Assembly: GCA_046153875.1 (NCBI GenBank)
Contig: JBJXFE010000033.1
Span: forward strand, 1-57,096
DNA: 57,096 nt
Source: JBJXFE01 sp046153875
GTDB taxonomy: Bacteria > Planctomycetota > Phycisphaerae > Phycisphaerales > UBA1924
Direction: 5' to 3'
This document shows positions 16,337 through 23,556 of the stretch, in pieces (positions within the stretch are counted from its first letter, which is position 1; each line of letters starts with the position of its first letter). The notes under the pieces are model-generated. The model had not been told where the DNA came from. It worked only from the letters and a program-made list of their open reading frames with translations, and searched no databases. A program made the translations under genes and the position numbers.

Positions 16337-18058
16337 CTACGGGCACCCCAGCACGTAGGCGTTCTGGAAGCAGGAGAAATCCGCGATCGTGCAGGTCCAG
16401 TCGCAGTTGCAGTCGCGCTGCTGGCCGCACTCGGGAAACGCGAACCACGTCTGCTGGCAGCCGAAGTCGGCGACGGTGAGCGTGCCGTCCCCGTTGCAGT
16501 CGGCGTAGCACCAGCCGGCGGCCGCTGGGGTGTAGGGGCCGCTGACGGAAGACGCGACCCCCGCGGGAGTGTCCACGGTCGCGCGCAGGTACCGCATCGT
16601 GCCGCAGAGGCCGGCCGCGGAGCCCGGAACTCTGAGCTGGGCGCGCCCGTTCGCGGGGAAGTTTCCCAGCGAGGTCCATGGACCGGTCGGGGTGTCGGCG
16701 TGCTCCAGGCGGACCGAGGCGCTCAACCCCGCGCTCCCGGGTACCGCGACGGACCAGTCCACGAAGAGCGCGGCGCCGGTGCGCACGATCCGACCCGGCG
16801 GCGGCGCGACGACGCGGATCGCGAGCGCCGCGGGCGCGGACGACTCGCGGAAGACGCGCAGGCGGTTGCGCGGGTTCAGCCCCGCGCCCTCGTTGGTGAC
16901 GATGGCCACGTCCGGGAGTCCGTTGCGATCCACGTCGCCGACGGTCATGGCGGAGTACGTTCCGGGTGTTGGAAGGACGATGGTCGCGATCTGCGTCCAC
17001 CCGCCTCCGCCGCCGTTCCCCGCCCAGACCGCGAGTTGGGTCGGGCGGTAGGCAACAACGTCGGCGAAGCCGTCGGCGTTCATGTCGGCCAGTTTTGTGG
17101 CGACGTACCCGCTCGCGGGAAGTCCGGCCGAGGCGCCCGACCACCCGCCCGCCGGCGTGCGGAGCCAGACCTCGACGCCGCCGGATGCGTTGACGAACGA
17201 CAGGTCGTCGCGGGCGTCGCCGTTCAAGTCCGCGAGGCTCGGCCCCCGGCGCCCCACGAGCCCGACGGCCGGCAGACCCGCGTCTGAGAGCACGAACGAG
17301 GCGGCGCGATTGTTCACGTAGACCGAGCCGTGCTGGTGCGCGACGACGAAGTCGGGGAACCCGTCGTTATTCACGTCGCCGGCGGCGACGTCGTTGGTCG
17401 CGTTGCCGCCGACGAAACCAAAGGTTTGAATCCACGTGCCCGGGGCTGGGGCGAGGGGACTGAAGTGGTTGCTCGAGTACGCGTGAACGCCGGCGCAGCA
17501 ACCAAATGAGTTAGAGACCAGGTCGAGGTCCCCGTCGGCGTCGAAGTCCGCGAGGGCCACGCCGAACATCCCGTACTTCTCGCCGTTGGTCGCCAGTCCA
17601 TCGTCCCACGGCGTCCAGTTCATGCCCGTGCCGTCGCCGAGGGCGGCCTCGATGAGCTGGTCACCGAAGTCGCTCGTGCTGTAGTTGTGGTGCATGCCGT
17701 ACGCGATGTCGGGGTCGCCGTCCCAGTTCAGGTCGCCGACTGCGACGCCGCCGTACCCGAACGTGCCCGTCTGATAGGACGTCCACCCGCCGACGCCGTC
17801 GCCGAACCAGACGCTCACGCCGTGGAGCTGCGAGTTGATGTTGGGCGAGCCGTGGTCGCCGATGGAGACGATGTCCGGGTGCCCGTCGCCGTTGACGTCG
17901 GCGAGCATGAGCGTTGTCCGTCCGCCCTCCCATTGCGGCGGGAAGAGCCCGGTGGAGGACTCGACGTAGTTCAGAGGGGTTGTGGTCTGGGCGAGCGCTC
18001 CGCCGCCGACGAGCGGGCAGAGCAGAGCGGCGGCGACGTGTCGAACCACGGGTGCCAT
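16337..18058 (-). CDS. Secreted FG-GAP/VCBS repeat protein with divergent dockerin-like tail
   Basis: 573 residues. The start at 18058 has GGGAGG eight bases upstream and a signal peptide after it (ending GGALAQT). Residues ~30-400 carry about six FG-GAP/VCBS repeats of the form LADVNGDGHPDIVSIGDHG and VGDLNWDGDPDIAYGMHHN, each with a DxNxDGxxD calcium loop, the integrin-alpha-type propeller. A single beta-sandwich-like region follows (IRVVAPPPGRIVRTGAALFV), then two Cys-containing loops. The first tail loop is standard (YADCNGDGTLTVADFGCQQT). The second is altered (CNCDWTCTIADFSCFQNA), replacing D-x-N-x-S. The end is GCP as in the other tagged proteins. Probably surface-located and adhesive. 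Confidence 0.85.
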   Translation of the reverse strand: MAPVVRHVAAALLCPLVGGGALAQTTTPLNYVESSTGLFPPQWEGGRTTLMLADVNGDGHPDIVSIGDHGSPNINSQLHGVSVWFGDGVGGWTSYQTGTFGYGGVAVGDLNWDGDPDIAYGMHHNYSTSDFGDQLIEAALGDGTGMNWTPWDDGLATNGEKYGMFGVALADFDADGDLDLVSNSFGCCAGVHAYSSNHFSPLAPAPGTWIQTFGFVGGNATNDVAAGDVNNDGFPDFVVAHQHGSVYVNNRAASFVLSDAGLPAVGLVGRRGPSLADLNGDARDDLSFVNASGGVEVWLRTPAGGWSGASAGLPASGYVATKLADMNADGFADVVAYRPTQLAVWAGNGGGGGWTQIATIVLPTPGTYSAMTVGDVDRNGLPDVAIVTNEGAGLNPRNRLRVFRESSAPAALAIRVVAPPPGRIVRTGAALFVDWSVAVPGSAGLSASVRLEHADTPTGPWTSLGNFPANGRAQLRVPGSAAGLCGTMRYLRATVDTPAGVASSVSGPYTPAAAGWCYADCNGDGTLTVADFGCQQTWFAFPECGQQRDCNCDWTCTIADFSCFQNAYVLGCP

Positions 18059-18168
18059 GGCGAAACCTCCCGACGATGTTCCGGCGCGGGGGCGGTCATT
18101 CATTGTGGTTGCCCACGGCTCCGGACCTGTGGCGCCACCGTGACACGGTACCGACGAGACGTGCGGCG

Positions 18169-19155
18169 TCAAGGGGCGGCGCGGCGCGTGGCAAGCCGCG
18201 CACGTGCCAGGGAAAGCAGCCCCGCCTGCAGCGTCACGAACAGGAGTACCAGCACGCCAACGGCGATCCGCGTCCACCAGCTGTTGAGCGATCCGTGGAA
18301 CGCGATCAGCGATTGAATGAGCCCGAGAACCGCGACGCCCAGTGCCGTGCCCGCGACGAACCCCGCGCCGCCGGTGAGGAGCGTGCCGCCGATGACGACG
18401 GCCGCGATCACGTCGAGTTCCAGGCCCATGCACGCCGCGGGGTCGCCCGACTGGGTGTAAAACGTGTAAACAACGCCCGCGAGCGCGGAGCAAGACCCCG
18501 CGAGCGCATAGACCGCCAGCCGCGTGCGCGCGACGGGGACGCCCATGAGCGCGGCCGCGCGTTCGTCGCCGCCGATCGCCATGACGCGCAGGCCGAAACG
18601 GGTGCGGTGGGCGAGGATCATGCCTGACGCGAGTACGGCGATGAAGATGGTGGCGGTCAACGGCCAGTCGAGGCCGTCGCCCAGCGGGATCGCGAGGCGT
18701 TCGTTGGCGTGAGCGATGAACGGGTGGTTGACGGCGAGCGACCGGGGATGGATCACGAATCCCAGGCCCCGCGCCAGGAACATGCCCGCGAGCGTGACGA
18801 GGAAGGCCGGCAGGCGGAAGGCCGCGATGAGGGCGGCCTGGGCGAGCCCGAAGGCAGCTCCGGCGGCGAGCGTGGCGGTGATCGCGGCGAGCGGGTGGAG
18901 GCCGGAGTCGATCAGCGCGGCGGCCAGGATGCTCGCGCAGGCGGCGACGGCACCGACCGACAGGTCGATCCCGCCGGAGAGGATGACGAAGGTCGCGCCG
19001 ACGGCGGCCACGCCGAGGAACGCGTTGTCGCCGACGAGGCTGACGAGGACGCGCGCCGAGCCGAAGCGCGGGAACATCGCGCAGCCCGTGAGATACAGCG
19101 CGAGGGCGACCCCGGCGGTGACCAGCAAGGGGATGAACCGGAGGGTGGGCTTCAT
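18169..19155 (-). CDS. yjfF: Sugar ABC transporter permease, YjfF-like
   Basis: 328 residues with about nine hydrophobic helices and the sugar-permease signature VILSGGIDLSVGAVAA near residue 65-80, plus the GGDERAAALMGVPV loop before the EAA-like region. The start at 19155 overlaps the stop of the previous permease as ATGA, which fixes the start and implies translational coupling. It is fourth in a binding protein-ATPase-permease-permease series, the same order as E. coli ytfQ-ytfR-ytfT-yjfF. In that system the two permeases form a heterodimeric channel for galactofuranose. Confidence 0.85.
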   Translation of the reverse strand: MKPTLRFIPLLVTAGVALALYLTGCAMFPRFGSARVLVSLVGDNAFLGVAAVGATFVILSGGIDLSVGAVAACASILAAALIDSGLHPLAAITATLAAGAAFGLAQAALIAAFRLPAFLVTLAGMFLARGLGFVIHPRSLAVNHPFIAHANERLAIPLGDGLDWPLTATIFIAVLASGMILAHRTRFGLRVMAIGGDERAAALMGVPVARTRLAVYALAGSCSALAGVVYTFYTQSGDPAACMGLELDVIAAVVIGGTLLTGGAGFVAGTALGVAVLGLIQSLIAFHGSLNSWWTRIAVGVLVLLFVTLQAGLLSLARARLATRRAAP

Positions 19156-20198
19156 GGCGTCGACCCCGGCGGCTCGGGCGGCGCGGCGGAGGATCGCCAC
19201 CGCGTTCGCCACTCCTGCCATGTGGGTGAGGAGAGCAGGCACACAAGGATGACGACGATCGCCTTGGGCACCAGCGCCACGTCCGGGCTGACGTTGTGCA
19301 TGTACAGGGTTGTCGTGAGGGCCTGGATGAAGATCGCGCCGACGGCCGACGCGGCGATGTGGAACCGCCCGCCGGTGAGGGCCGTGCCCCCGAGCACCAC
19401 GGCCAGGATCGCGTCAAGCTCCAGGTAGAGACCCGCGTGGTTCGCATCGGCGGCCTTGATGTCCCCGGCGGCGATCAGCCCCGCCACGCCCGCGCACACG
19501 CCCGACCCGGCATACGCCAGCACGACGACGCGCCCGACGGGGACCGCCGAGGCCCGGGCCGCGTCGGGGTTGCTGCCGATTGCCTCCACGAACAGGCCCA
19601 GCGCCGTGCGGCGCGTCGTCACAACCGCGGCGGCGACAATCAGCCCGGCGAGCACAACCGGGAAGGGGATGCCCGCGAGCGTGCCACCGCCGATGAACGC
19701 GAGCCCGTCGTGCGCGAACACGACCACCTGCCCTTCGCAGATCAGTTGAGCCGCGCCGCGCCCGCAGACCATGAGCACGAGCGTCGCCACGATCGGCTGG
19801 AGGCGCAGCGCCGCGACGAGGACGCCGTTAAACACGCCCGCGACGATCGAGGTCCCCAGCGCTCCGGCGAGGACGATCGGGAGCGACCAGCCCGCGACGG
19901 CGAGTGCGGCTGCGGCCGCGCCCGCGACGGCGGCCACCGCGCCGACGGAAAGGTCAACCCCACGTGCGGCGATGACGAGCGTCATGCCGACGGCCGCCAC
20001 CGCGACCTTCGAGCCGTGGTTCAGGACGTCGATCGGCGCGCCGTAGAGCCCGCCGCCCCGCAGGTCCACGCCAAGGAATCCCGGTGTGAAGACCGCGTTG
20101 AACAGGACGAGGAGCGCCAGGGCCGCAAGCGGGCGCAGCACCGCGGGCCGTGCGCGATCGCCCGACAGACGCGGCTCAGCGATGGTGGTCTTCGTCAT
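19152..20198 (-). CDS. ytfT: Sugar ABC transporter permease, YtfT-like
   Basis: 348 residues with a short cytoplasmic N-terminus and then multiple helices. The family signature TLVIAARGVDLSVGAVAAVA is near residue 80. EAIGSNPDAARASAVPVGRV matches the conserved cytoplasmic loop that contacts the ATPase. It overlaps the ATPase gene by 23 bp upstream and the second permease by 4 bp downstream, so the whole importer is one transcript. It should be the first permease subunit of the galactofuranose-type system. Confidence 0.87.
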   Translation of the reverse strand: MTKTTIAEPRLSGDRARPAVLRPLAALALLVLFNAVFTPGFLGVDLRGGGLYGAPIDVLNHGSKVAVAAVGMTLVIAARGVDLSVGAVAAVAGAAAAALAVAGWSLPIVLAGALGTSIVAGVFNGVLVAALRLQPIVATLVLMVCGRGAAQLICEGQVVVFAHDGLAFIGGGTLAGIPFPVVLAGLIVAAAVVTTRRTALGLFVEAIGSNPDAARASAVPVGRVVVLAYAGSGVCAGVAGLIAAGDIKAADANHAGLYLELDAILAVVLGGTALTGGRFHIAASAVGAIFIQALTTTLYMHNVSPDVALVPKAIVVILVCLLSSPTWQEWRTRWRSSAAPPEPPGSTP

Positions 20199-21720
20199 GT
20201 CGTGCGTCCGCGATCGCGTGCATCACGGTGTCTTCCGTGCGCGACGCCCCGTCGAGTCGCGCGACCACGCGCCGGTCGCGCAGCACCAGCAGGCGGTCGG
20301 CCGCCCGCACGAGGTGATCGAGCTCCGCGGTGATGAGCAGCACGGCGAGCCCCTCGTCGCGCAAGCTGCCGATGAGCGATTCGATCTGCTCGCGCGCGCC
20401 CACGTCCACGCCCCGGGTCGGCTCGTCCAGAATCAGGACGCGGGGGCGGAGGATCAGCCAGCGGGCCAGCACCACCTTCTGCTGGTTGCCCCCGGAGAGC
20501 GTGCGGACGGGCTGCTCGGGCCCGGTGCAACGGATCGCCAGGCGACGGATCATGTCGCCGGCGATCTCATGCTGCCGGCGCGACGGGAGCCGGCGCCAGA
20601 TGCCGCGTGAAGCCTGCATGGCCAGCACGATGTTCTCGCGGACCGACAGGTCCGGGATGAGCCCTTCGGCCCGGCGGTCCTCGGGCGTGAACGCCAGCCC
20701 GCGGGCGACGGCACCGCGGGGCGAACGGATCGTGACGGGGCGACCGTCCCTGGAGATCGTCCCCGAGTCCGCGCGCTCGAGCCCGAAAAGCAGCCGGGCC
20801 GCCTCGCTCCGCCCGGACCCGAGCAGCCCCGCGAGGCCCAGCGTCCGGCCCGGCTCAAGGTCGAGATCGAAGGGGGCGATCGCGCCGCGCCGGCCCAGGC
20901 CGCGCGCGGACAGAACAGGGGCGGGTCGCGGCGGCGCTCCGTCCGGCGTTTCGGCCGCGGATCGGGGCGCCGTCGGCTCGGCCAGCGGACGACCGATCAT
21001 CAGGCTGACGAGCGAGACGCGCGGGAGCTCGGTGACGGGATGCGTCCCGACGAGCCGGCCGTCGCGCAGGATCGTGACGCGGTCCGCGATGGCGTACACC
21101 TGCTCGAGGAAGTGGCTGACGAAGACGATGCCGATTCCGCTCTCGCGCAGGCGGCGGAGCACCGCCAGGAGTCTCGTGACCTCCCCGCGGTCAAGGCTCG
21201 CGGTCGGCTCGTCGAGGATCAGGAGGCGGGCCGACACGTCCAGCGCGCGGGCGATCGCCGCGAGCTGGCGGGAAGCGATCGGGAGGGCCTCCAGGTCCCG
21301 CGTCACGTCGAAGGACACGCCGAGCCGGTCGAGCGCGGCCCGGGCGCGGGCGTGCATGGCGCGTCGGTTCACGAGCCCGAAGCGGGTCGGCTCGCGCCCG
21401 AGCACGATGTTCTCGGCGGCCGACAGCCGCGGGATCAGCATGACTTCCTGGTGGACGCACGCGATGCCGAGCGTTTCGGCGTGGAGCGGCGAGCGGGGGA
21501 CGATGGTTCGGCCGTCAAGGGCGAGGTGTCCCGCGTCCGGGCGGTGGACGCCGGTAAGGACTCGGATCAGGGTGCTCTTGCCCGCGCCGTTCTCGCCGAC
21601 GAGGGCGTGCACCTCCCCCGGGCGGACGGAGAAGTCGATCGCCGACAGGGCGCGCACCACGCCGAAGGACTTTGACAGGCCCGTGACTTTCAGGATGGGC
21701 TGTTCGGCGTCGTCGGCCAT
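20176..21720 (-). CDS. ytfR: Sugar ABC importer ATPase with two nucleotide-binding domains, YtfR-like
   Basis: 514 residues, the usual size for sugar importer ATPases with fused domains. Domain 1: Walker A GENGAGKST (~42), a signature region reduced to LPIASRQLAAIARAL, Walker B LLILDEPTASLD. Domain 2: degenerate Walker A GLLGSGRSEAARLLFG, full signature RTLSGGNQQKVVLARWL, Walker B ILDEPTRGVD. The split between a weak first signature and a weak second Walker A is normal for this family (RbsA/XylG/YtfR). It lies 30 bp after the binding-protein gene and overlaps the permease. Confidence 0.93.
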   Translation of the reverse strand: MADDAEQPILKVTGLSKSFGVVRALSAIDFSVRPGEVHALVGENGAGKSTLIRVLTGVHRPDAGHLALDGRTIVPRSPLHAETLGIACVHQEVMLIPRLSAAENIVLGREPTRFGLVNRRAMHARARAALDRLGVSFDVTRDLEALPIASRQLAAIARALDVSARLLILDEPTASLDRGEVTRLLAVLRRLRESGIGIVFVSHFLEQVYAIADRVTILRDGRLVGTHPVTELPRVSLVSLMIGRPLAEPTAPRSAAETPDGAPPRPAPVLSARGLGRRGAIAPFDLDLEPGRTLGLAGLLGSGRSEAARLLFGLERADSGTISRDGRPVTIRSPRGAVARGLAFTPEDRRAEGLIPDLSVRENIVLAMQASRGIWRRLPSRRQHEIAGDMIRRLAIRCTGPEQPVRTLSGGNQQKVVLARWLILRPRVLILDEPTRGVDVGAREQIESLIGSLRDEGLAVLLITAELDHLVRAADRLLVLRDRRVVARLDGASRTEDTVMHAIADARHDEDHHR

Positions 21721-21750
21721 TGTGGTGAAGCGCGGGACCCGAACCTCGAC

Positions 21751-22746
21751 TCAGTACTTCCGGCCCGGCAGCAGCTCCGCGGCCTGGGGCTGCTCGTAGA
21801 CCGCGCCGGGCGTTGGGATGCGGCGCGGGACGGTTCGGCCCTCGGCGACGGCTTGCACGGTGTCGAAGACCAGCGGGCCGATCAGCGGGGTGCACTCCAC
21901 GGTGCAGTTGAGCGTGCCGGCGGCCATGGCCTCGAAGGCGCCGCGCACCGCGTCGATCGACACCATGAGCACGTCCCGCCCCGGCCGCCGCCCGGACTCC
22001 TCGATCGCCTGGATCGCCCCGAGCGCCATGTCGTCGTTGTGGGCATAGACCGCGGTGATCGCGCGGCCTTCGGGCGTCTTCAGCAGCGCTTCCATGACCT
22101 CCTTGCCTTTGGCCCGGTTGAAGTCGCCGCTCTGCGACAGCACGATCCTCATGCCCGCGTGCGGGGCGATCGCCTCCCCGAATCCTTTCTTGCGGTCGAT
22201 CGCCGGCGCGGAGCCGGGCGTGCCCTGGAGTTCGGCGATGACGGCCGAGCCGTTCGAGGCTTTGATGAGCCAGTCGGCCGCGCGCCGCCCTTCGTCGACG
22301 AAGTCGGCGCCGATGAACGTCACGAACAGCGACTCGTCGGAGACCTGGACGGACCGGTCGGTGAGGATCACGGGGATCCCCGCGGCCTTCACCTCGCGCA
22401 GCACCGGCTCCCACCCCGTCTCGATGACCGGCGCGAGGACGATGACGTCCACGTCCTGGGCGATGAAGGACCGCAGCGCCTTGATCTGGTTCTCCTGCTT
22501 CTGCTGGGCGTCGGAGAACACCAGGCGGATGCCGCGGGCGCCAGCCTCGCCGCGGATGGACTCCGAGTTGGCCGTGCGCCACGCGCCCTCCGCGCCGATC
22601 TGGGAGAAGCCGACGACGAGGGGCTTCGGAGTGGCCTGTGCGGGTGTGCCGCCGGTCGGCGCGGTTGCGTCGCGGGGAGTGCGGTCACAGGCGCCGAGGA
22701 CGAGCGCGACACACGCGAGCAGGACTGAACCACGTACGCGCGGCAT
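21751..22746 (-). CDS. ytfQ: Sugar ABC transporter substrate-binding lipoprotein, YtfQ-like
   Basis: 331 residues. The start at 22746 has AGGAGG nine bases upstream. The signal peptide ends in a lipobox (LVLGAC), so the protein should be lipid-anchored. The mature part matches YtfQ at many points: LVVGFSQIGAEGAWRTANSE, QQKQENQIKALRSFIAQDVD, ELQGTPGSAPAIDRKKGFGE, SQSGDFNRAKGKEVMEALLK and VYAHNDDMALGAIQAIEESG. E. coli YtfQ binds galactofuranose with high affinity, and the conserved pocket-lining stretches here suggest the same or a close furanose substrate. First gene of the importer operon. Confidence 0.92.
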   Translation of the reverse strand: MPRVRGSVLLACVALVLGACDRTPRDATAPTGGTPAQATPKPLVVGFSQIGAEGAWRTANSESIRGEAGARGIRLVFSDAQQKQENQIKALRSFIAQDVDVIVLAPVIETGWEPVLREVKAAGIPVILTDRSVQVSDESLFVTFIGADFVDEGRRAADWLIKASNGSAVIAELQGTPGSAPAIDRKKGFGEAIAPHAGMRIVLSQSGDFNRAKGKEVMEALLKTPEGRAITAVYAHNDDMALGAIQAIEESGRRPGRDVLMVSIDAVRGAFEAMAAGTLNCTVECTPLIGPLVFDTVQAVAEGRTVPRRIPTPGAVYEQPQAAELLPGRKY

Positions 22747-23020
22747 GGCGGGGCCCTCCTGCGCATTCCGATCCGGGGACCGGCTCGGATGGCGGTCCAG
22801 CGTACCGCCGGAATCGACCGCGCGTGCGGGCATAAGCTGTCGGATCACGCGCGGCGCGCGGCGCGTGGCGGGATCGGCGGGCGGTGGCGCACGAACCCGA
22901 CTCGCCGCGCCATGGAGCGTGGTTCGCGCGGCCGGCGGGCGAAGCCGGATCCCGTGGTTGCGGCGGAACCCTTCGTGCGGCGCGATTCAGGTTCGAGCGA
23001 GCGCGGATGGAGGGCGGTTG

Positions 23021-23506
23021 ATGATCAGTCGAGCGACGGCGTACGCGGCGAAGGCGCTGGGCCGGGCGGCGGCCGTGAAGGGGCGGCTGGTGTTGGTGCG
23101 AAAACTGGGGAAGGATTCGGGCGTCCCCGCGGCCTACCTGGCGAAGATCATGCAGACGCTGGCCCGGGCGGGGTTGGTAACGACGCGTCGGGGCACGCGG
23201 GGCGGTGTGACTCTCGCCCGCTCGCCGGACCGGATCACGCTGCACGACCTGTGCGTCGCCCTGAGCGATCGCTGCCTGGTGCGCGGATGCCTGATGGGGG
23301 ACGCCGCGTGCGTGCGCGGCTGCCCGTGCCGGGGGTTCTGGCGGGCGCATCACGCGGCGATCGTGAGGTTCCTGCGGACGACCACGATCGCGGACATGGC
23401 GTCGGCGGGGACCGGACCGGCCCGCGCGACCGCGCGCCGCTTGCGCAGAAAAAAACGGGGGGGCACACCGCGACGGCGTGCCCCCCGCGACAACGGGGTT
23501 CGATGA
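23021..23506 (+). CDS. Rrf2-family transcription regulator with C-terminal cysteine cluster
   Basis: 161 residues. The opening MISRATAYAAKALGRAA and the winged helix (GVPAAYLAKIMQTLARAGLV, TTRRGTRGGVTLARSPDRIT) are typical of Rrf2. A cysteine group (CLVRGCLMGDAACVRGCPC, residues ~88-106) sits where IscR and NsrR bind an iron-sulphur cluster; the six cysteines exceed the usual three. It could sense Fe-S status, nitric oxide or redox. It diverges from the ytf operon. The last ~20 codons, very basic, run over the terminator of the convergent gene, so the true C-terminus may be a late extension. Confidence 0.8.
   Translation: MISRATAYAAKALGRAAAVKGRLVLVRKLGKDSGVPAAYLAKIMQTLARAGLVTTRRGTRGGVTLARSPDRITLHDLCVALSDRCLVRGCLMGDAACVRGCPCRGFWRAHHAAIVRFLRTTTIADMASAGTGPARATARRLRRKKRGGTPRRRAPRDNGVR
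23449..23486 (-). terminator. Rho-independent terminator of the polyglycine-hydrolase-like gene
   Basis: Read on the minus strand: GGGGGGCACGCCG, a short loop, then CGGTGTGCCCCCC (one bulge), then C and a run of seven T. It lies 71 bp past the stop at 23557. The same bases encode the end of the plus-strand Rrf2 gene. Confidence 0.75.
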
Positions 23507-23556
23507 GACCCGCTCGCCCGCGGCGCGGGCGGGTGGTGCCGGCTCATAGGGCGGGG

